Shown here: positions 1 to 8,253 of the stretch, in pieces
Layout: each line of letters starts with the position of its first letter
How positions within the stretch are numbered: the stretch's first letter is position 1
Assembly: GCF_028737205.1 (NCBI RefSeq)
Contig: NZ_JAQZAL010000022.1
Location: 1-64,000 of the forward strand
Length of the DNA stretch: 64,000 bases
Direction of reading: 5' to 3'
Source of the DNA: Actinomycetospora lutea
GTDB taxonomy: Bacteria; Actinomycetota; Actinomycetes; Mycobacteriales; Pseudonocardiaceae
The notes under the pieces: model-generated
What the model saw: the letters and a program-made list of their open reading frames with translations, nothing else
What the model was told of the DNA's origin: nothing
The model's database searches: none
Made by a program: the position numbers and the translations under genes

Positions 1-60
1 GCGGGCTTGTCGGCGGGCTTGTCGGCGGGCTTGTCGGCGGGCTTGTCGGCGGGCTCGTCG
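1..60. repeat. 12-bp tandem repeat inside the cdsA leader
   Basis: Four perfect copies of gcgggcttgtcg are followed by a fifth copy with one change (49-60), and the array may continue beyond the window edge. On the minus strand each unit encodes Pro-Ala-Asp-Lys. The unit length keeps the frame, so copy number can change without breaking cdsA. Confidence 0.9.
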
Positions 61-161
61 GGCGGCGTGTCCTCCGCAGGGGTCGCCGGGGACCCGGCGG
101 CGTCGGCCGCTGCGGTGACCCCGGGGGCCGGACGCCGGGGCCGCGATGCGGAGGAGGGCAT
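1..161 (-). CDS. cdsA: Phosphatidate cytidylyltransferase, N-terminal part only
   Basis: An ATG at 161 opens a frame that runs off the window edge after about 53 codons. It starts 7 bases after the frr stop, with GAGGT inside the frr end as ribosome binding site. The visible residues are a disordered Ala/Pro-rich leader ending in repeated PADK units; no membrane segment is reached. The name rests on position: cdsA (CDP-diacylglycerol synthesis from phosphatidate and CTP, in the membrane) follows pyrH-frr in actinomycetes, and actinomycete CdsA proteins often carry such a leader. The catalytic part cannot be checked here. Confidence 0.65.
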   Translation of the reverse strand, partial: MPSSASRPRRPAPGVTAAADAAGSPATPAEDTPPDEPADKPADKPADKPADKP

Positions 162-168
162 GGGGACC

Positions 169-726
169 TCAGACCTCGAGGAGCTCGGCTTCCTTGTTCT
201 TCACGAGGTCGTCGACCGCCGCGACGTAGCGCGCGGTGACGCTCTCGAGCTCCTTCTCGGCGCGCTGTTCCTCGTCCTCGCCGGCCTCGCCGTCCTTGAC
301 GATGCGCTGGAGCTCGCTCATGGCGTGACGCCGCACGCTGCGGATGGACACCTTGGCGTCCTCGCCCTTGCTGCGCGCCACCTTGACCATGTCCTTGCGG
401 CGCTCCTCGGAGAGCTGCGGGAACACGACGCGGATGATCTGGCCGTCGTTGCTGGGGTTGACGCCGAGGTCGGAATCGCGGATGGCGCGCTCCATACTGC
501 CCAGCTGGCTGGCGTCGTACGGCTTGATGACGGCCATCCGCGCCTCGGGCACCTGCACCGACGCGAGCTGGTTCAGCGGCGTCCAGGCGCCGTAGTACTC
601 GACGTTGATGCGGTTGAACATCGCCGGGCTGGCACGGCCGGTGCGCACGCCGCCGAGGTCCTCCTTGGCGACGCTGACGGCCTTCTCCATCTTCTCCTCG
701 GCGTCGAGGAGCGTCTCGTCGATCAT
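169..726 (-). CDS. frr: Ribosome recycling factor
   Basis: This 185-residue protein splits post-termination 70S ribosomes together with EF-G. Its length is the family norm, and family blocks are clear: the start [17 protein letters not shown], the [13 protein letters not shown] segment and the [15 protein letters not shown] region. A longer frame opens upstream at 783, but the ATG at 726 follows AGGAGAGG and gives the usual N-terminus. The gene lies 13 bases after pyrH and 7 bases before cdsA, so the three are probably cotranscribed. Confidence 0.97.
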   Translation of the reverse strand: MIDETLLDAEEKMEKAVSVAKEDLGGVRTGRASPAMFNRINVEYYGAWTPLNQLASVQVPEARMAVIKPYDASQLGSMERAIRDSDLGVNPSNDGQIIRVVFPQLSEERRKDMVKVARSKGEDAKVSIRSVRRHAMSELQRIVKDGEAGEDEEQRAEKELESVTARYVAAVDDLVKNKEAELLEV

Positions 727-739
727 GTGTCGCCTCTCC

Positions 740-1504
740 TCAGGGACCGGAAGGGGTGTGGACCAGCGTGCCGATCCTCTCACCCCGCACCGCGCGTGCG
801 ATGTTCCCGTCGACCAGCAGGTTGAACACCATGATCGGCATGTTGTTGTCCATGCACAGGCTGAAGGCCGTGGCGTCGGCGACCTTGAGGCCCTTCTCCA
901 GCACCTCGCGGTGGGAGATCTCGTGGAACATCGTCGCCGTGGGGTCGAGCTTGGGGTCGGCGGTGTAGACCCCGTCGACGCCCTTGGCCATGAGCACGAT
1001 CTCGCACTCGATCTCCAGCGCCCGCTGGGCGGCCGTGGTGTCGGTGGAGAAGTAGGGCATCCCGACGCCGGCGCCGAAGATGACGACGCGGCCCTTCTCG
1101 AGGTGGCGCATCGCGCGCCGCGGGATGTACGACTCGGCGACCTGGCCCATGGTGATCGCGGTCTGCACCCGGGTGTCGATGTGGTGCTCGCGCTCGAGGA
1201 AGTCCTGCAGGGCCAGGCAGTTCATGACCGTGCCGAGCATGCCCATGTAGTCCGCGCGCTGGCGCTGCATGCCGTAGCGGTGCAGCTCCTCACCGCGGAA
1301 GAAGTTGCCGCCGCCGATGACGACGGCGATCTGGATGCCGGAGTTGACGACGTCCGCGATCTGGCGGGCGACGGTCTGCACGACGACCGGGTCGACCCCG
1401 ACCCCGCCGCCGCCGAACATCTCGCCGCCGAGCTTGAGCAGGACGCGGCGATGGCCGGAGCGGGCATCGGGTCCGGCGTCGGACACGGTCTGAGGACTCG
1501 CCAC
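740..1504 (-). CDS. pyrH: Uridylate kinase (UMP kinase)
   Basis: PyrH makes UDP from UMP and ATP and works as a GTP-activated hexamer. The amino-acid kinase fold shows in the [12 protein letters not shown] phosphate loop, [10 protein letters not shown], and the C-terminal TADPKLDP and [10 protein letters not shown] motifs. The frame opens with a GTG at 1555, but the GTG at 1504 is preceded by GGAGG with a 5-base gap and gives 254 residues, close to the family length, so I prefer it. A strong hairpin separates pyrH from tsf, so pyrH may have its own promoter or be partly attenuated. Confidence 0.95.
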   Translation of the reverse strand: MASPQTVSDAGPDARSGHRRVLLKLGGEMFGGGGVGVDPVVVQTVARQIADVVNSGIQIAVVIGGGNFFRGEELHRYGMQRQRADYMGMLGTVMNCLALQDFLEREHHIDTRVQTAITMGQVAESYIPRRAMRHLEKGRVVIFGAGVGMPYFSTDTTAAQRALEIECEIVLMAKGVDGVYTADPKLDPTATMFHEISHREVLEKGLKVADATAFSLCMDNNMPIMVFNLLVDGNIARAVRGERIGTLVHTPSGP

Positions 1505-1555
1505 GCTCTCCTCCACCACCACAGATTCCGGGGATTCCGGCGGTACCGCCGTCAC

Positions 1556-1591
1556 GGCGCCGGCACCCGGATTCCCCCGGGTGCCGGCGCC
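1556..1591 (-). terminator. Hairpin between tsf and pyrH
   Basis: Perfect 15-bp GC-rich arms (1556-1570 and 1577-1591) enclose a 6-base loop, 12 bases after the tsf stop. There is no clear U-tract, which is common in high-GC actinomycetes. It probably ends or attenuates rpsB-tsf transcription before pyrH. Confidence 0.75.
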
Positions 1592-1602
1592 GCGGCGGAT
1601 CG

Positions 1603-2427
1603 TCAGGGCTGGCCGACCTCGAAGCGCGCGAAGGTGCGGACGGACACGCCCGCCTCCTCCAGCACCTTGCCGACCGTCTTCTTGTCCACCGACACCGAGT
1701 CCTGCTCGAGGAGCACGGTGTCCTTGTAGTAGCCGTTGAGGCGACCCTCGACGATCTTGTCGAGGATCTTCTCGGGCTTGCCCTCCTCGCGGGCGGTGGC
1801 CTCGGCGATGCGCTTCTCGTTGTCCACCACGTCCGAGGGGACCTCGTCGCGGGTGGTGTAGAGCGGGCGCGCCGCCGCGACCTGCATGGCCGCGCCGCGG
1901 GCCGCCTCGGCGGCCTCGTCGCCGTCGCCGGTGTAGCCGACGACCACGCCGATGGCCGGCGGCAGGTCCGAGGAGCGGCGGTGCAGGTAGGTCGCCGTCG
2001 GGCCGTCGAGCAGCGCGACGCGGCGCAGCTCGAGCTTCTCGCCGATGCGCGCCGAGAGCTCCTGGACCTTGTCCTCGACCGTGCCCTCACCGAGGGACGC
2101 GGCCTTGAGCGACTCGAGGTCCTTGGTGCCGCTCGAGAGCGCCACGCCGAGGATGTCGTCGGCGAGCTGGACGAAGTCGGCGTTCTTGGCGACGAAGTCG
2201 GTCTCGGAGTTGAGCTCGATCATCGCGCCGTCGCGGGCGGCCACCACGCCGTTGGCGGTGGTGCGGCCGGCCCGCTTGCCGACGTCCTTCGCACCCTTGA
2301 TGCGCAGGGCCTCGACGGCCTTGTCCATGTCGCCCTCGTTCTGCTCGAGGGCCTTCTTGCAGTCCATCATCCCGGACCCGGTGAGGTCCCGGAGCTTCTT
2401 CACGTCCGCAGCGGTGTAGTTCGCCAT
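1603..2427 (-). CDS. tsf: Elongation factor Ts
   Basis: EF-Ts exchanges GDP for GTP on EF-Tu. The 274-residue product starts with the UBA-like domain ([18 protein letters not shown]) and the second signature [10 protein letters not shown], followed by the dimerisation core. The ATG at 2427 gives the usual [10 protein letters not shown] start. It lies 72 bases after rpsB, and the rpsB-tsf pair is a universal bacterial operon. Confidence 0.97.
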   Translation of the reverse strand: MANYTAADVKKLRDLTGSGMMDCKKALEQNEGDMDKAVEALRIKGAKDVGKRAGRTTANGVVAARDGAMIELNSETDFVAKNADFVQLADDILGVALSSGTKDLESLKAASLGEGTVEDKVQELSARIGEKLELRRVALLDGPTATYLHRRSSDLPPAIGVVVGYTGDGDEAAEAARGAAMQVAAARPLYTTRDEVPSDVVDNEKRIAEATAREEGKPEKILDKIVEGRLNGYYKDTVLLEQDSVSVDKKTVGKVLEEAGVSVRTFARFEVGQP

Positions 2428-2499
2428 GGTGCGGCTCTCGTCCGTCCTCGTGTCTGGTGGATCGTCGTCTCGGTGCTCGCGGTCGGCGTGGGCCGACCG

Positions 2500-3522
2500 T
2501 CAGCCGGCCCCGCCCTGCGGGGTCGGCGCACCGTTCTGCTGGCCGGCCTCGGGCGCGGCGGCGATCGCGTTGTCGTCGCTCTCCGCGTTCGCGTCGACGG
2601 TGCCCGCCGTGCGCTCGGGGCGGCTGACCGGCGTGGTGTCGTCGCCGATGGCGTTGGTCGTCGCCTCGGCCTCGGGCGTGGCGACCGGCGCGTCGCCGGG
2701 CGCGTCCACCGCGGAGCTGGTGCTGCCCTGCTCCAGGCCGGTCGGCGCGCTGGCGCCGTCGCCACCCTGGGCCATGAGCTCCTGCTCCCACTCGGCGAGC
2801 GGCTCGTCCTCGCCGCGCTCGCCGCCATCACGCTGGCCGCGGGCCTGCAGGCCGTCGGCGCACGCCTGGGCGACCACGCGGGTCAGCAGCGCCGCCGAGC
2901 GGATGGCGTCGTCGTTGCCCGGGATCGGGTAGTCGACCTCGTCGGGGTCGCAGTTGGTGTCGAGGATGGCGACGACCGGGATGTTGAGCTTCCGGGCCTC
3001 GCCGACCGCGATGTGCTCCTTCTTGGTGTCGACCACCCACACCGCGCTGGGCACGCGGCCCATGTCGCGGATGCCGCCGAGGGTCTTCTCGAGCTTGTCG
3101 TGCTCGCGGGTGAGCATGAGGATCTCCTTCTTGGTGCGACCCTCGAAGCCCCCGCTCTGCTCCATGGCCTCCAGCTCCTTCAGGCGCTGGAGGCGCTTGT
3201 GCACGGTCTGGAAGTTGGTGAGCATGCCGCCCAGCCAGCGCTGGTTCACGAACGGCATGCCGACGCGACGCGCCTGCTCGTCGATGGCCTCCTGGGCCTG
3301 CTTCTTCGTGCCGACGAAGAGCACCGTGCCGCCGTGGGCGACGGTCTGCTTGACGAACTCGTAGGCACGATCGACGTAGGACAGCGTCTGCTGCAGGTCG
3401 ATGATGTAGATGCCGTTGCGCTCGGTGAAGATGAAGCGGCGCATCTTGGGGTTCCAGCGGCGGGTCTGGTGGCCGAAGTGGACACCGGAGTCCAGCAGCT
3501 GGCGCATCGTGACGACGGCCAT
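2500..3522 (-). CDS. rpsB: 30S ribosomal protein S2, long C-terminal tail
   Basis: The first 240 or so residues are ordinary S2 (start [19 protein letters not shown]; later LGGMLTNF and [21 protein letters not shown]). S2 binds the back of the 30S subunit and recruits S1-type proteins. The product is 340 residues, about 90-100 longer than most S2 proteins. The extra tail is acidic, rich in Ala, Glu, Asp and Thr, and probably disordered. Actinomycete S2 proteins commonly have tails, but this one is long. The ATG at 3522 is preceded by GAGAGAGGT. Confidence 0.96.
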   Translation of the reverse strand: MAVVTMRQLLDSGVHFGHQTRRWNPKMRRFIFTERNGIYIIDLQQTLSYVDRAYEFVKQTVAHGGTVLFVGTKKQAQEAIDEQARRVGMPFVNQRWLGGMLTNFQTVHKRLQRLKELEAMEQSGGFEGRTKKEILMLTREHDKLEKTLGGIRDMGRVPSAVWVVDTKKEHIAVGEARKLNIPVVAILDTNCDPDEVDYPIPGNDDAIRSAALLTRVVAQACADGLQARGQRDGGERGEDEPLAEWEQELMAQGGDGASAPTGLEQGSTSSAVDAPGDAPVATPEAEATTNAIGDDTTPVSRPERTAGTVDANAESDDNAIAAAPEAGQQNGAPTPQGGAG

Positions 3523-3545
3523 GCGGTGGAACTACCTCTCTCGGC

Positions 3546-3760
3546 GGCCCGGCACGGTGACCGGGCCCTGCGGTTGTCGCGACGGTCCCGGTCGGGCCGT
3601 CGCCCTGGTGCCCTCGGTGAACCGATCCCGGAAACCCGCTGCGAGGCGGGACCGCCCGGGCACCGGCAGCGCACGATCGTGCGAGCGCTTGCGAGGGCAC
3701 GCGAAGTCGGCCCGTGCGGCCCCACAGGATGGAGACGACGAACCGCTGGTCACGAGTGTA
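3546..3760 (-). promoter_or_regulatory. rpsB leader: candidate -10 and leader hairpin
   Basis: On the minus strand TACACT at 3760-3755 fits the actinomycete -10 pattern TANNNT; no good -35 is visible. The resulting leader would be about 230 bases and carries a 7-bp hairpin (3546-3552 with 3561-3567) just before the rpsB ribosome binding site. S2 autogenous control at leader structures is known in other bacteria; here it is only a suggestion. Confidence 0.3.
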
Positions 3761-3811
3761 CCCGCGCGCCTCCTGCCCCTTCCCCGCGCCCTCGGGGCAG
3801 CGCACGGGCCC

Positions 3812-3879
3812 GGTGCGAGCGATGCGGCATCGCTGGCGTCAGACGCCAGGATCGCCACATCCTCGCTCGTGCGACACGC
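3812..3879 (-). repeat. Interspersed 68-bp dyad repeat, copy 1
   Basis: Read on the minus strand, this stretch matches 44481-44548 at all but a few positions. The centre is an inverted repeat: CTGGCGT, a short loop, ACGCCAG, with further imperfect pairing outwards (GATGTGGCGATC against GATGCCGCATC). It lies in the non-coding space between the divergent rpsB and M23-like genes. An open frame crosses it on the plus strand, but that frame is not the likely gene start. Confidence 0.85.
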
Positions 3880-3953
3880 CGAGAGCAGGTCGCGCCGACG
3901 TCGTCCTCGAGCTCCGGGGGAGCCGATCGGGCGCCGGCTGCGTCCAACCCCGT

Positions 3954-4535
3954 GTGACGCGATGTCTCCTGGCCCTGGTCGTGCTCCCTGCCCTGGTCGC
4001 CGCCCTGCTCGCGGGCACGGCCGTCGCCGCGCCCGCTCCCCCGCCCGTGGTGCCCGTCGGCGCCTTCGGGTGGCCCGTCGCCGGGGTGGACGGCCGCGCC
4101 GCACCGGCCACGGCGGGCGCTCCGGGCACGGTGACGCGGCTGTTCGACCCCCCGCCGCACTACTACGGCCGCGGGCACCGGGGCGCGGACGTGGCCGGGC
4201 GGCCCGGACTGGCGGTGATGGCCGCGGGCGACGGCGTCGTGGTGTTCGCCGGGCGGGTGGCCGGGCGCGGGGTGGTCTCGGTGGAGCACGCCGCGGGGTT
4301 GCGCACGACCTACGAGCCGGTAGCGGTCGCCGTCACGCCGGGCGTACACGTCCGGCGCGGGGACACCCTCGGCGCGCTCGAGCCCGGGCACCGCGGCTGC
4401 CCCGTGGCGGCGTGCCTGCACTGGGGCCTGCGCCGGCCCTCGGCCGACCCCGCGGCGGGCGCGCTCGAGTACCTCGATCCGCTCCTGCTGCTCGGGCTCG
4501 GCCGGGTGCGCCTGCTGCCGACCGATCCCCCGTGA
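3954..4535 (+). CDS. M23-like secreted peptidase-fold protein
   Basis: From a GTG at 3954 the product is 193 residues with a short basic start, a hydrophobic segment and an Ala-x-Ala cleavage site (GTAVAAP), so it should be exported. The rest is a lysostaphin/M23 fold: HRGADVAG supplies the usual first zinc-ligand motif and AVMAAGDGVVVFAG the beta-roll. The second motif, normally HxH, reads C-L-H-W-G, so the first histidine, which aids catalysis, is a cysteine that could pair with the Cys five residues earlier. It may bind or remodel cell wall without normal endopeptidase activity. The frame opens upstream at 3714, but that part crosses a repeat and lacks protein character. It ends 3 bases from the whiG stop. 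Confidence 0.75.
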   Translation: MTRCLLALVVLPALVAALLAGTAVAAPAPPPVVPVGAFGWPVAGVDGRAAPATAGAPGTVTRLFDPPPHYYGRGHRGADVAGRPGLAVMAAGDGVVVFAGRVAGRGVVSVEHAAGLRTTYEPVAVAVTPGVHVRRGDTLGALEPGHRGCPVAACLHWGLRRPSADPAAGALEYLDPLLLLGLGRVRLLPTDPP

Positions 4536-4538
4536 GCG

Positions 4539-5696
4539 TCAGGCGTGCTGGAGCTCGGCGAGCCGGGCGCGCAGCCGCATCACCGCGCGCGTGTGCAGCT
4601 GGCAGACCCGCGACTCGGTGACCCCGAGGACCCGCCCGATCTCGGCGAGGGTGAGGTTCTCGAAGTAGTAGAGCCCGACGACGGTGCGGTCGCGCTCGGC
4701 GAGCTGCCCCACCGCCTCGGCGAGCAGGCGGCGCGTCTCGCGGTCCTCCATCGCGGAGAGCGGGTCCTCGGCGCCGGTGTCGGGCAACGAGTCGGCGAGC
4801 GACGGCGCGCTCGCCCCGTCCACCGAGCCGCCCCCGCGCCCGGCGGCGACGAGCTCGTCGAGCGCGGCGACGCTGGTCATCGCGATCCGCCCGAACGTCG
4901 AGCGGAGGTCCTCGGTGGAGGTGTCCAGCTCGGCGGCGAGCTCGGAGTCGCTGCACGAGCGCTGCTCGCGCCCCTCGAGACGCTCGATGGCGCGCTCGAT
5001 CTCGCGGGCCCGGGAGCGCACCGAGCGCGGCACCCAGTCCTGGGAGCGGAGCTCGTCGAGGATCGCGCCGCGGATGCGCTGCATCGCGTAGACCTCGAAC
5101 TTGCGGCCGCGGTCGGGCTCGAAGCGCTCGATGGCGTCGACGAGACCGAAGATCCCGCACTGGATGAGGTCCGCGACGTCCACGTGGGCGGGCAGGCCGG
5201 TGCCCACGCGCCCGGCGACGTACTTGACCAGCGGCGCGTAGTGCAGCACCAGCCGGTCCTTCGTCGACTTGCGCGGGTCGTCGGCGTACGCGGCCCAGAG
5301 GTCGGCGATGCCGGCCTCGACCATCGCCTCCTCGTCCGCCCCGCCCGGCGACGCACCACCGAGCGTCGCGGGCAGGACGTGACCGTCGGGGGCGTGCGCC
5401 CGGCCGTCGGGACGACCCTCGCGCGACCCGTCCGCCGGCGCGGGCACCGGCGCCAGCGCCGTCGCGCCGTCGGTGGCGGGACCGGTCGCGTCGGGGCGCT
5501 CGGGGGCCCGCCGGCGCGGGGTGCGGGCGGCCACCCCGGCGGCGCGCACGGCCGCATCGGAGTTCGACCCGGGCAGGGCGGGCAGCGGGCCGGTCTCGGG
5601 GCCGGTCTCGGGGCCCGTCCGGTGGCCCGGCTGGGGCGTGTCGGCGGACATCGTCGCCACGGGGACCCGCGCGACGCCGCCCCACGCCTCAGGCAC
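4539..5696 (-). CDS. whiG: FliA/WhiG-family RNA polymerase sigma factor
   Basis: Sigma-70 regions 2, 3 and 4 are present: [16 protein letters not shown] and [20 protein letters not shown] (region 2), [14 protein letters not shown] (region 3), and [19 protein letters not shown] (region 4 helix-turn-helix). In Streptomyces WhiG commits aerial hyphae to sporulation and is held by an anti-sigma factor. The frame allows 385 residues, but about 120 N-terminal residues are low-complexity and start sites at 5696, 5651 or later are all possible; none has a clear ribosome binding site. The position between xerC and rpsB matches the whiG neighbourhood in Streptomyces. The ATG at 5696 would overlap the xerC stop by 8 bases. 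Confidence 0.88.
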   Translation of the reverse strand: MPEAWGGVARVPVATMSADTPQPGHRTGPETGPETGPLPALPGSNSDAAVRAAGVAARTPRRRAPERPDATGPATDGATALAPVPAPADGSREGRPDGRAHAPDGHVLPATLGGASPGGADEEAMVEAGIADLWAAYADDPRKSTKDRLVLHYAPLVKYVAGRVGTGLPAHVDVADLIQCGIFGLVDAIERFEPDRGRKFEVYAMQRIRGAILDELRSQDWVPRSVRSRAREIERAIERLEGREQRSCSDSELAAELDTSTEDLRSTFGRIAMTSVAALDELVAAGRGGGSVDGASAPSLADSLPDTGAEDPLSAMEDRETRRLLAEAVGQLAERDRTVVGLYYFENLTLAEIGRVLGVTESRVCQLHTRAVMRLRARLAELQHA

Positions 5697-6900
5697 GGGG
5701 ATGGGCGGTGTCGTGAACAGCGCGCAGCCGCTCGGCGGACACGTGCGTGTACAGCTGGGTCGTCGCCGGTGACGCGTGCCCCAGCAGCTCCTGGACGCTC
5801 CTCAAGTCCGCTCCCCCCTCGAGCAGGTGTGTCGCCGCCGAGTGCCGGAGCCCGTGCGGCGCGATGTCGGGTGCCCCCGGGACGGCACCGGCGGCGTCGT
5901 GCACGACCGTGCGCGCGATGCGCTGGTCGAGCCGACCACCGCGGGCGCCCAGCAGGAGCGCCGGTGGTGACGTCGGGACGGCGAGTGCCGGGCGCCCCTC
6001 CCGGCGCCAGGCGTCGAGCGCGGCAGCGGCCGGAGCGCCGTACACGACGGTGCGCTCCTTGCCGCCCTTGCCGAGGACCCGCAGCGTGCGGCGGCCGTCG
6101 TCGACGTCGTCGACGTCCAGACCGCACAGCTCCGCGACCCGCACGCCGGTGGCGTAGAGGAGCTCCAGCAGCAGGTGGTCGCGCAGGGCGACCGGGTCGC
6201 CCTCGGCGGCTCCCGAGGCCGCCGCCTGCAGGGCCGCGGCGGCCTGGTCGGCGCGCAGCACCTCGGGCAGGCGCCGGTGGGCCCGCGGCGAGGCGAGCCG
6301 CGCGCCCGCGTCGGTGGCCGCGCGCCCGGTCCGGGCCGCCCAGGCGGTGAACGTGCGGGCGGCCGCCGCCCGGCGCGCGAGCGTCGTCCGGCTCGCGCCC
6401 CGCGCCCGCACCGCCGCGAGCCAGGCGCGCAGGCCCGCGAGGTCGAGCGCGTCGAGGTCGAGCGGTTCGTCCTCCCCGAGGTCCGGGCCGCGGAGGTGGG
6501 CCAGCAGGGACGTCACGTCGCCCAGGTAGGCCCGCACGGTGTGCGGCGAGAGCGCCCGCTCGTAGCGCAGGTGTGCTGCGAACGCCGCGAGGTGGGCGGC
6601 CGAGCCCGCACCGTCGGCGTCTCCGGCGACGTCTCCCGCGGGCGCGCCGGCGTGACGCGGCGCCGGCACGGCACCGACGGTCGCGGATCGGTCGTCCGCA
6701 ACGTGACGCGCGGCATCCGGACCGGCCGGTTCGCCAGTTCCCGACCCGTCCGGAGTCCCCGCACTGCCCGCGTCGGTGAACGCGGAGCGTGACGAAATCA
6801 CCGGGTCGAAGGGGAACTCACGAGAGGCCCCTCGACCGGGTGACCGCGGCGTCGCGGACAGCCGTCGGGCTGCGTCGTCGGGAGAGAACGTGCCGGTCAT
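5689..6900 (-). CDS. xerC: Tyrosine site-specific recombinase XerC
   Basis: XerC with XerD resolves chromosome dimers at dif. All catalytic residues are visible: Arg in [10 protein letters not shown], Lys in GKGGKERTV, His and Arg in [10 protein letters not shown], His in ELLGHAS, and the nucleophile Tyr in TQLYTHVS. The N-terminal SAM-like domain begins at [19 protein letters not shown]. The frame gives 403 residues, about 100 more than usual; the extra N-terminus is disordered and the real start may be internal. Its place among housekeeping genes argues against a phage integrase. Confidence 0.93.
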   Translation of the reverse strand: MTGTFSPDDAARRLSATPRSPGRGASREFPFDPVISSRSAFTDAGSAGTPDGSGTGEPAGPDAARHVADDRSATVGAVPAPRHAGAPAGDVAGDADGAGSAAHLAAFAAHLRYERALSPHTVRAYLGDVTSLLAHLRGPDLGEDEPLDLDALDLAGLRAWLAAVRARGASRTTLARRAAAARTFTAWAARTGRAATDAGARLASPRAHRRLPEVLRADQAAAALQAAASGAAEGDPVALRDHLLLELLYATGVRVAELCGLDVDDVDDGRRTLRVLGKGGKERTVVYGAPAAAALDAWRREGRPALAVPTSPPALLLGARGGRLDQRIARTVVHDAAGAVPGAPDIAPHGLRHSAATHLLEGGADLRSVQELLGHASPATTQLYTHVSAERLRAVHDTAHPRA

Positions 6901-7029
6901 CGCCGTGAAGACTCCCGATCAGAGAGGCGACGGTCAAGCACCGCCGCACCGCGTTCGGTGACCGTCGGCCACTGTCGGGGAGCGGTTCCACTCGTCGCGC
7001 TCTGCAACCGTTCGTCGCTCTGTGCCTGT

Positions 7030-8253
7030 TCACCCGGGTCGGCGACGCCACCGCCCACCGTGCTCCACGACGAGCCCACGGGCCTCGAGTTCCCTCAGGT
7101 GGGTGTCCACCTCCGCGAGATCGACCCCGGCGTCGTGGGCCAGACGTACCACTGTGCGCGCCGCGTGGAGGGGAAGCGCTTCCCGCACACGCATCGCGCC
7201 CGGGTCAAGACCGTCCGTCGGACGCGTCGGGGTACCCGGTGGAGCGGCGAGCCCGTCCCCCACTGGACTCACCTCCTCGACGACGTGGTCGACCCGGCCG
7301 ACGACCGACACCTCGGGGCGGCGGGCGAGCTCGTGGCACCCCAGCGACATCAGCGACGTGACCGGCCCGGGCACCACCATCACCGCGCGCCCCAGCGCCC
7401 CGGCCACGAGCGCGGTCCGCATGGCGCCCGACCGCGCCGCGGCCTCGACCACCACCGTCCCCGCGGTGAGCGCCGCGATGATCCGGTTGCGCACCAGGAA
7501 CCGGTGGCGCGCCGGGGTAGCGCCCGGCGGGTACTCGGTGACCACCAGCCCGCGCTGGGCCACGTGCTCGAGCAGCGTGGCGTGCTTCGGCGGATAGACG
7601 CGGTCGATGCCGCAGGCCAGCACCGCGACGGTGTCGCCGCCGACCGCCAGGGCCCCGCGGTGCGCCGCGCCGTCGACCCCCAGCGCCGCGCCCGACACCA
7701 CGGTGACGCCGCGGTCGGCGAGCTCCGCGGACCAGTCGCGCGCGACCCACAGGCCGTACTCGCTCGCCGCGCGCGCCCCGACCACCGCCACCCACCCGGC
7801 CGGTCCCTCGTCGAGGCGCAGGGGTCCGCGGGCCCAGAGCGCCAGCGGGGCGGCGGGCCCGTCGCGGGTCGCGGGGCCCTCGAGTCCCGGCGCCCCGTCG
7901 GGGCCGGCCACCACGCCGAGCCCGGCAAGCGCAACCGCCGGCCACTCCGGGTCCTCGGGGACGATCAGCCGTCCGCCCCGCGCGGCGAGCAGCGCCAGGT
8001 CGGCCTCCGCCCGGTCGGTGCCCCGCCGCGCCGAGGTCTCCCGGGCGACCTCGGGCGGCAGGGCGCCCGGCCCGTCGCCGATCCCGGCGCGGACGCGGCG
8101 GGCGGCGGCGACGGGCCCGACCTCGTCGACGAAGGCGGCCAGCGCCGCGGCCGGGGGCTCGGCGACCCGCGAGAGGTAGGCGCGGGCGAGCAGCACCTCC
8201 CGGTCGACCGGGACGGCGTCGACCGGGTTCGGCGTCGTCGGGAGCGTGCTCAC
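7030..8253 (-). CDS. dprA: DNA-processing protein DprA
   Basis: DprA loads RecA onto incoming single-stranded DNA in transformation and is kept in many non-competent bacteria. The Rossmann-like core shows AVVGARAASEYGLWVA, VSGAALGVDGAAHRGAL, VYPPKHATLLE and FLVRNRIIAALTAGTVVVEA. A winged-helix-like segment closes the protein (RTVVRLAHDAGVDLAEVDTHLRELEARGLV). The GTG at 8253 overlaps the comM stop in a GTGA and gives 407 residues; a longer frame through comM is an artefact. Confidence 0.94.
   Translation of the reverse strand: MSTLPTTPNPVDAVPVDREVLLARAYLSRVAEPPAAALAAFVDEVGPVAAARRVRAGIGDGPGALPPEVARETSARRGTDRAEADLALLAARGGRLIVPEDPEWPAVALAGLGVVAGPDGAPGLEGPATRDGPAAPLALWARGPLRLDEGPAGWVAVVGARAASEYGLWVARDWSAELADRGVTVVSGAALGVDGAAHRGALAVGGDTVAVLACGIDRVYPPKHATLLEHVAQRGLVVTEYPPGATPARHRFLVRNRIIAALTAGTVVVEAAARSGAMRTALVAGALGRAVMVVPGPVTSLMSLGCHELARRPEVSVVGRVDHVVEEVSPVGDGLAAPPGTPTRPTDGLDPGAMRVREALPLHAARTVVRLAHDAGVDLAEVDTHLRELEARGLVVEHGGRWRRRPG

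Noticed and set aside
1-60. CRISPR-like short repeats here and at 11581-11640
   Set aside because: The units are 12 bp, contiguous, without spacers, and keep a reading frame. They are coding tandem repeats.
4545-6350. Plus-strand frame of about 600 codons opposite whiG and xerC
   Set aside because: It is the mirror of two genes with complete catalytic or DNA-binding motifs, with a composition rich in Arg, Gly and Ala and no domain.
5689-6900. XerC-like recombinase as a sign of an integrated element
   Set aside because: It sits in conserved housekeeping order between dprA and whiG, and no attachment-site repeats or phage genes are nearby.
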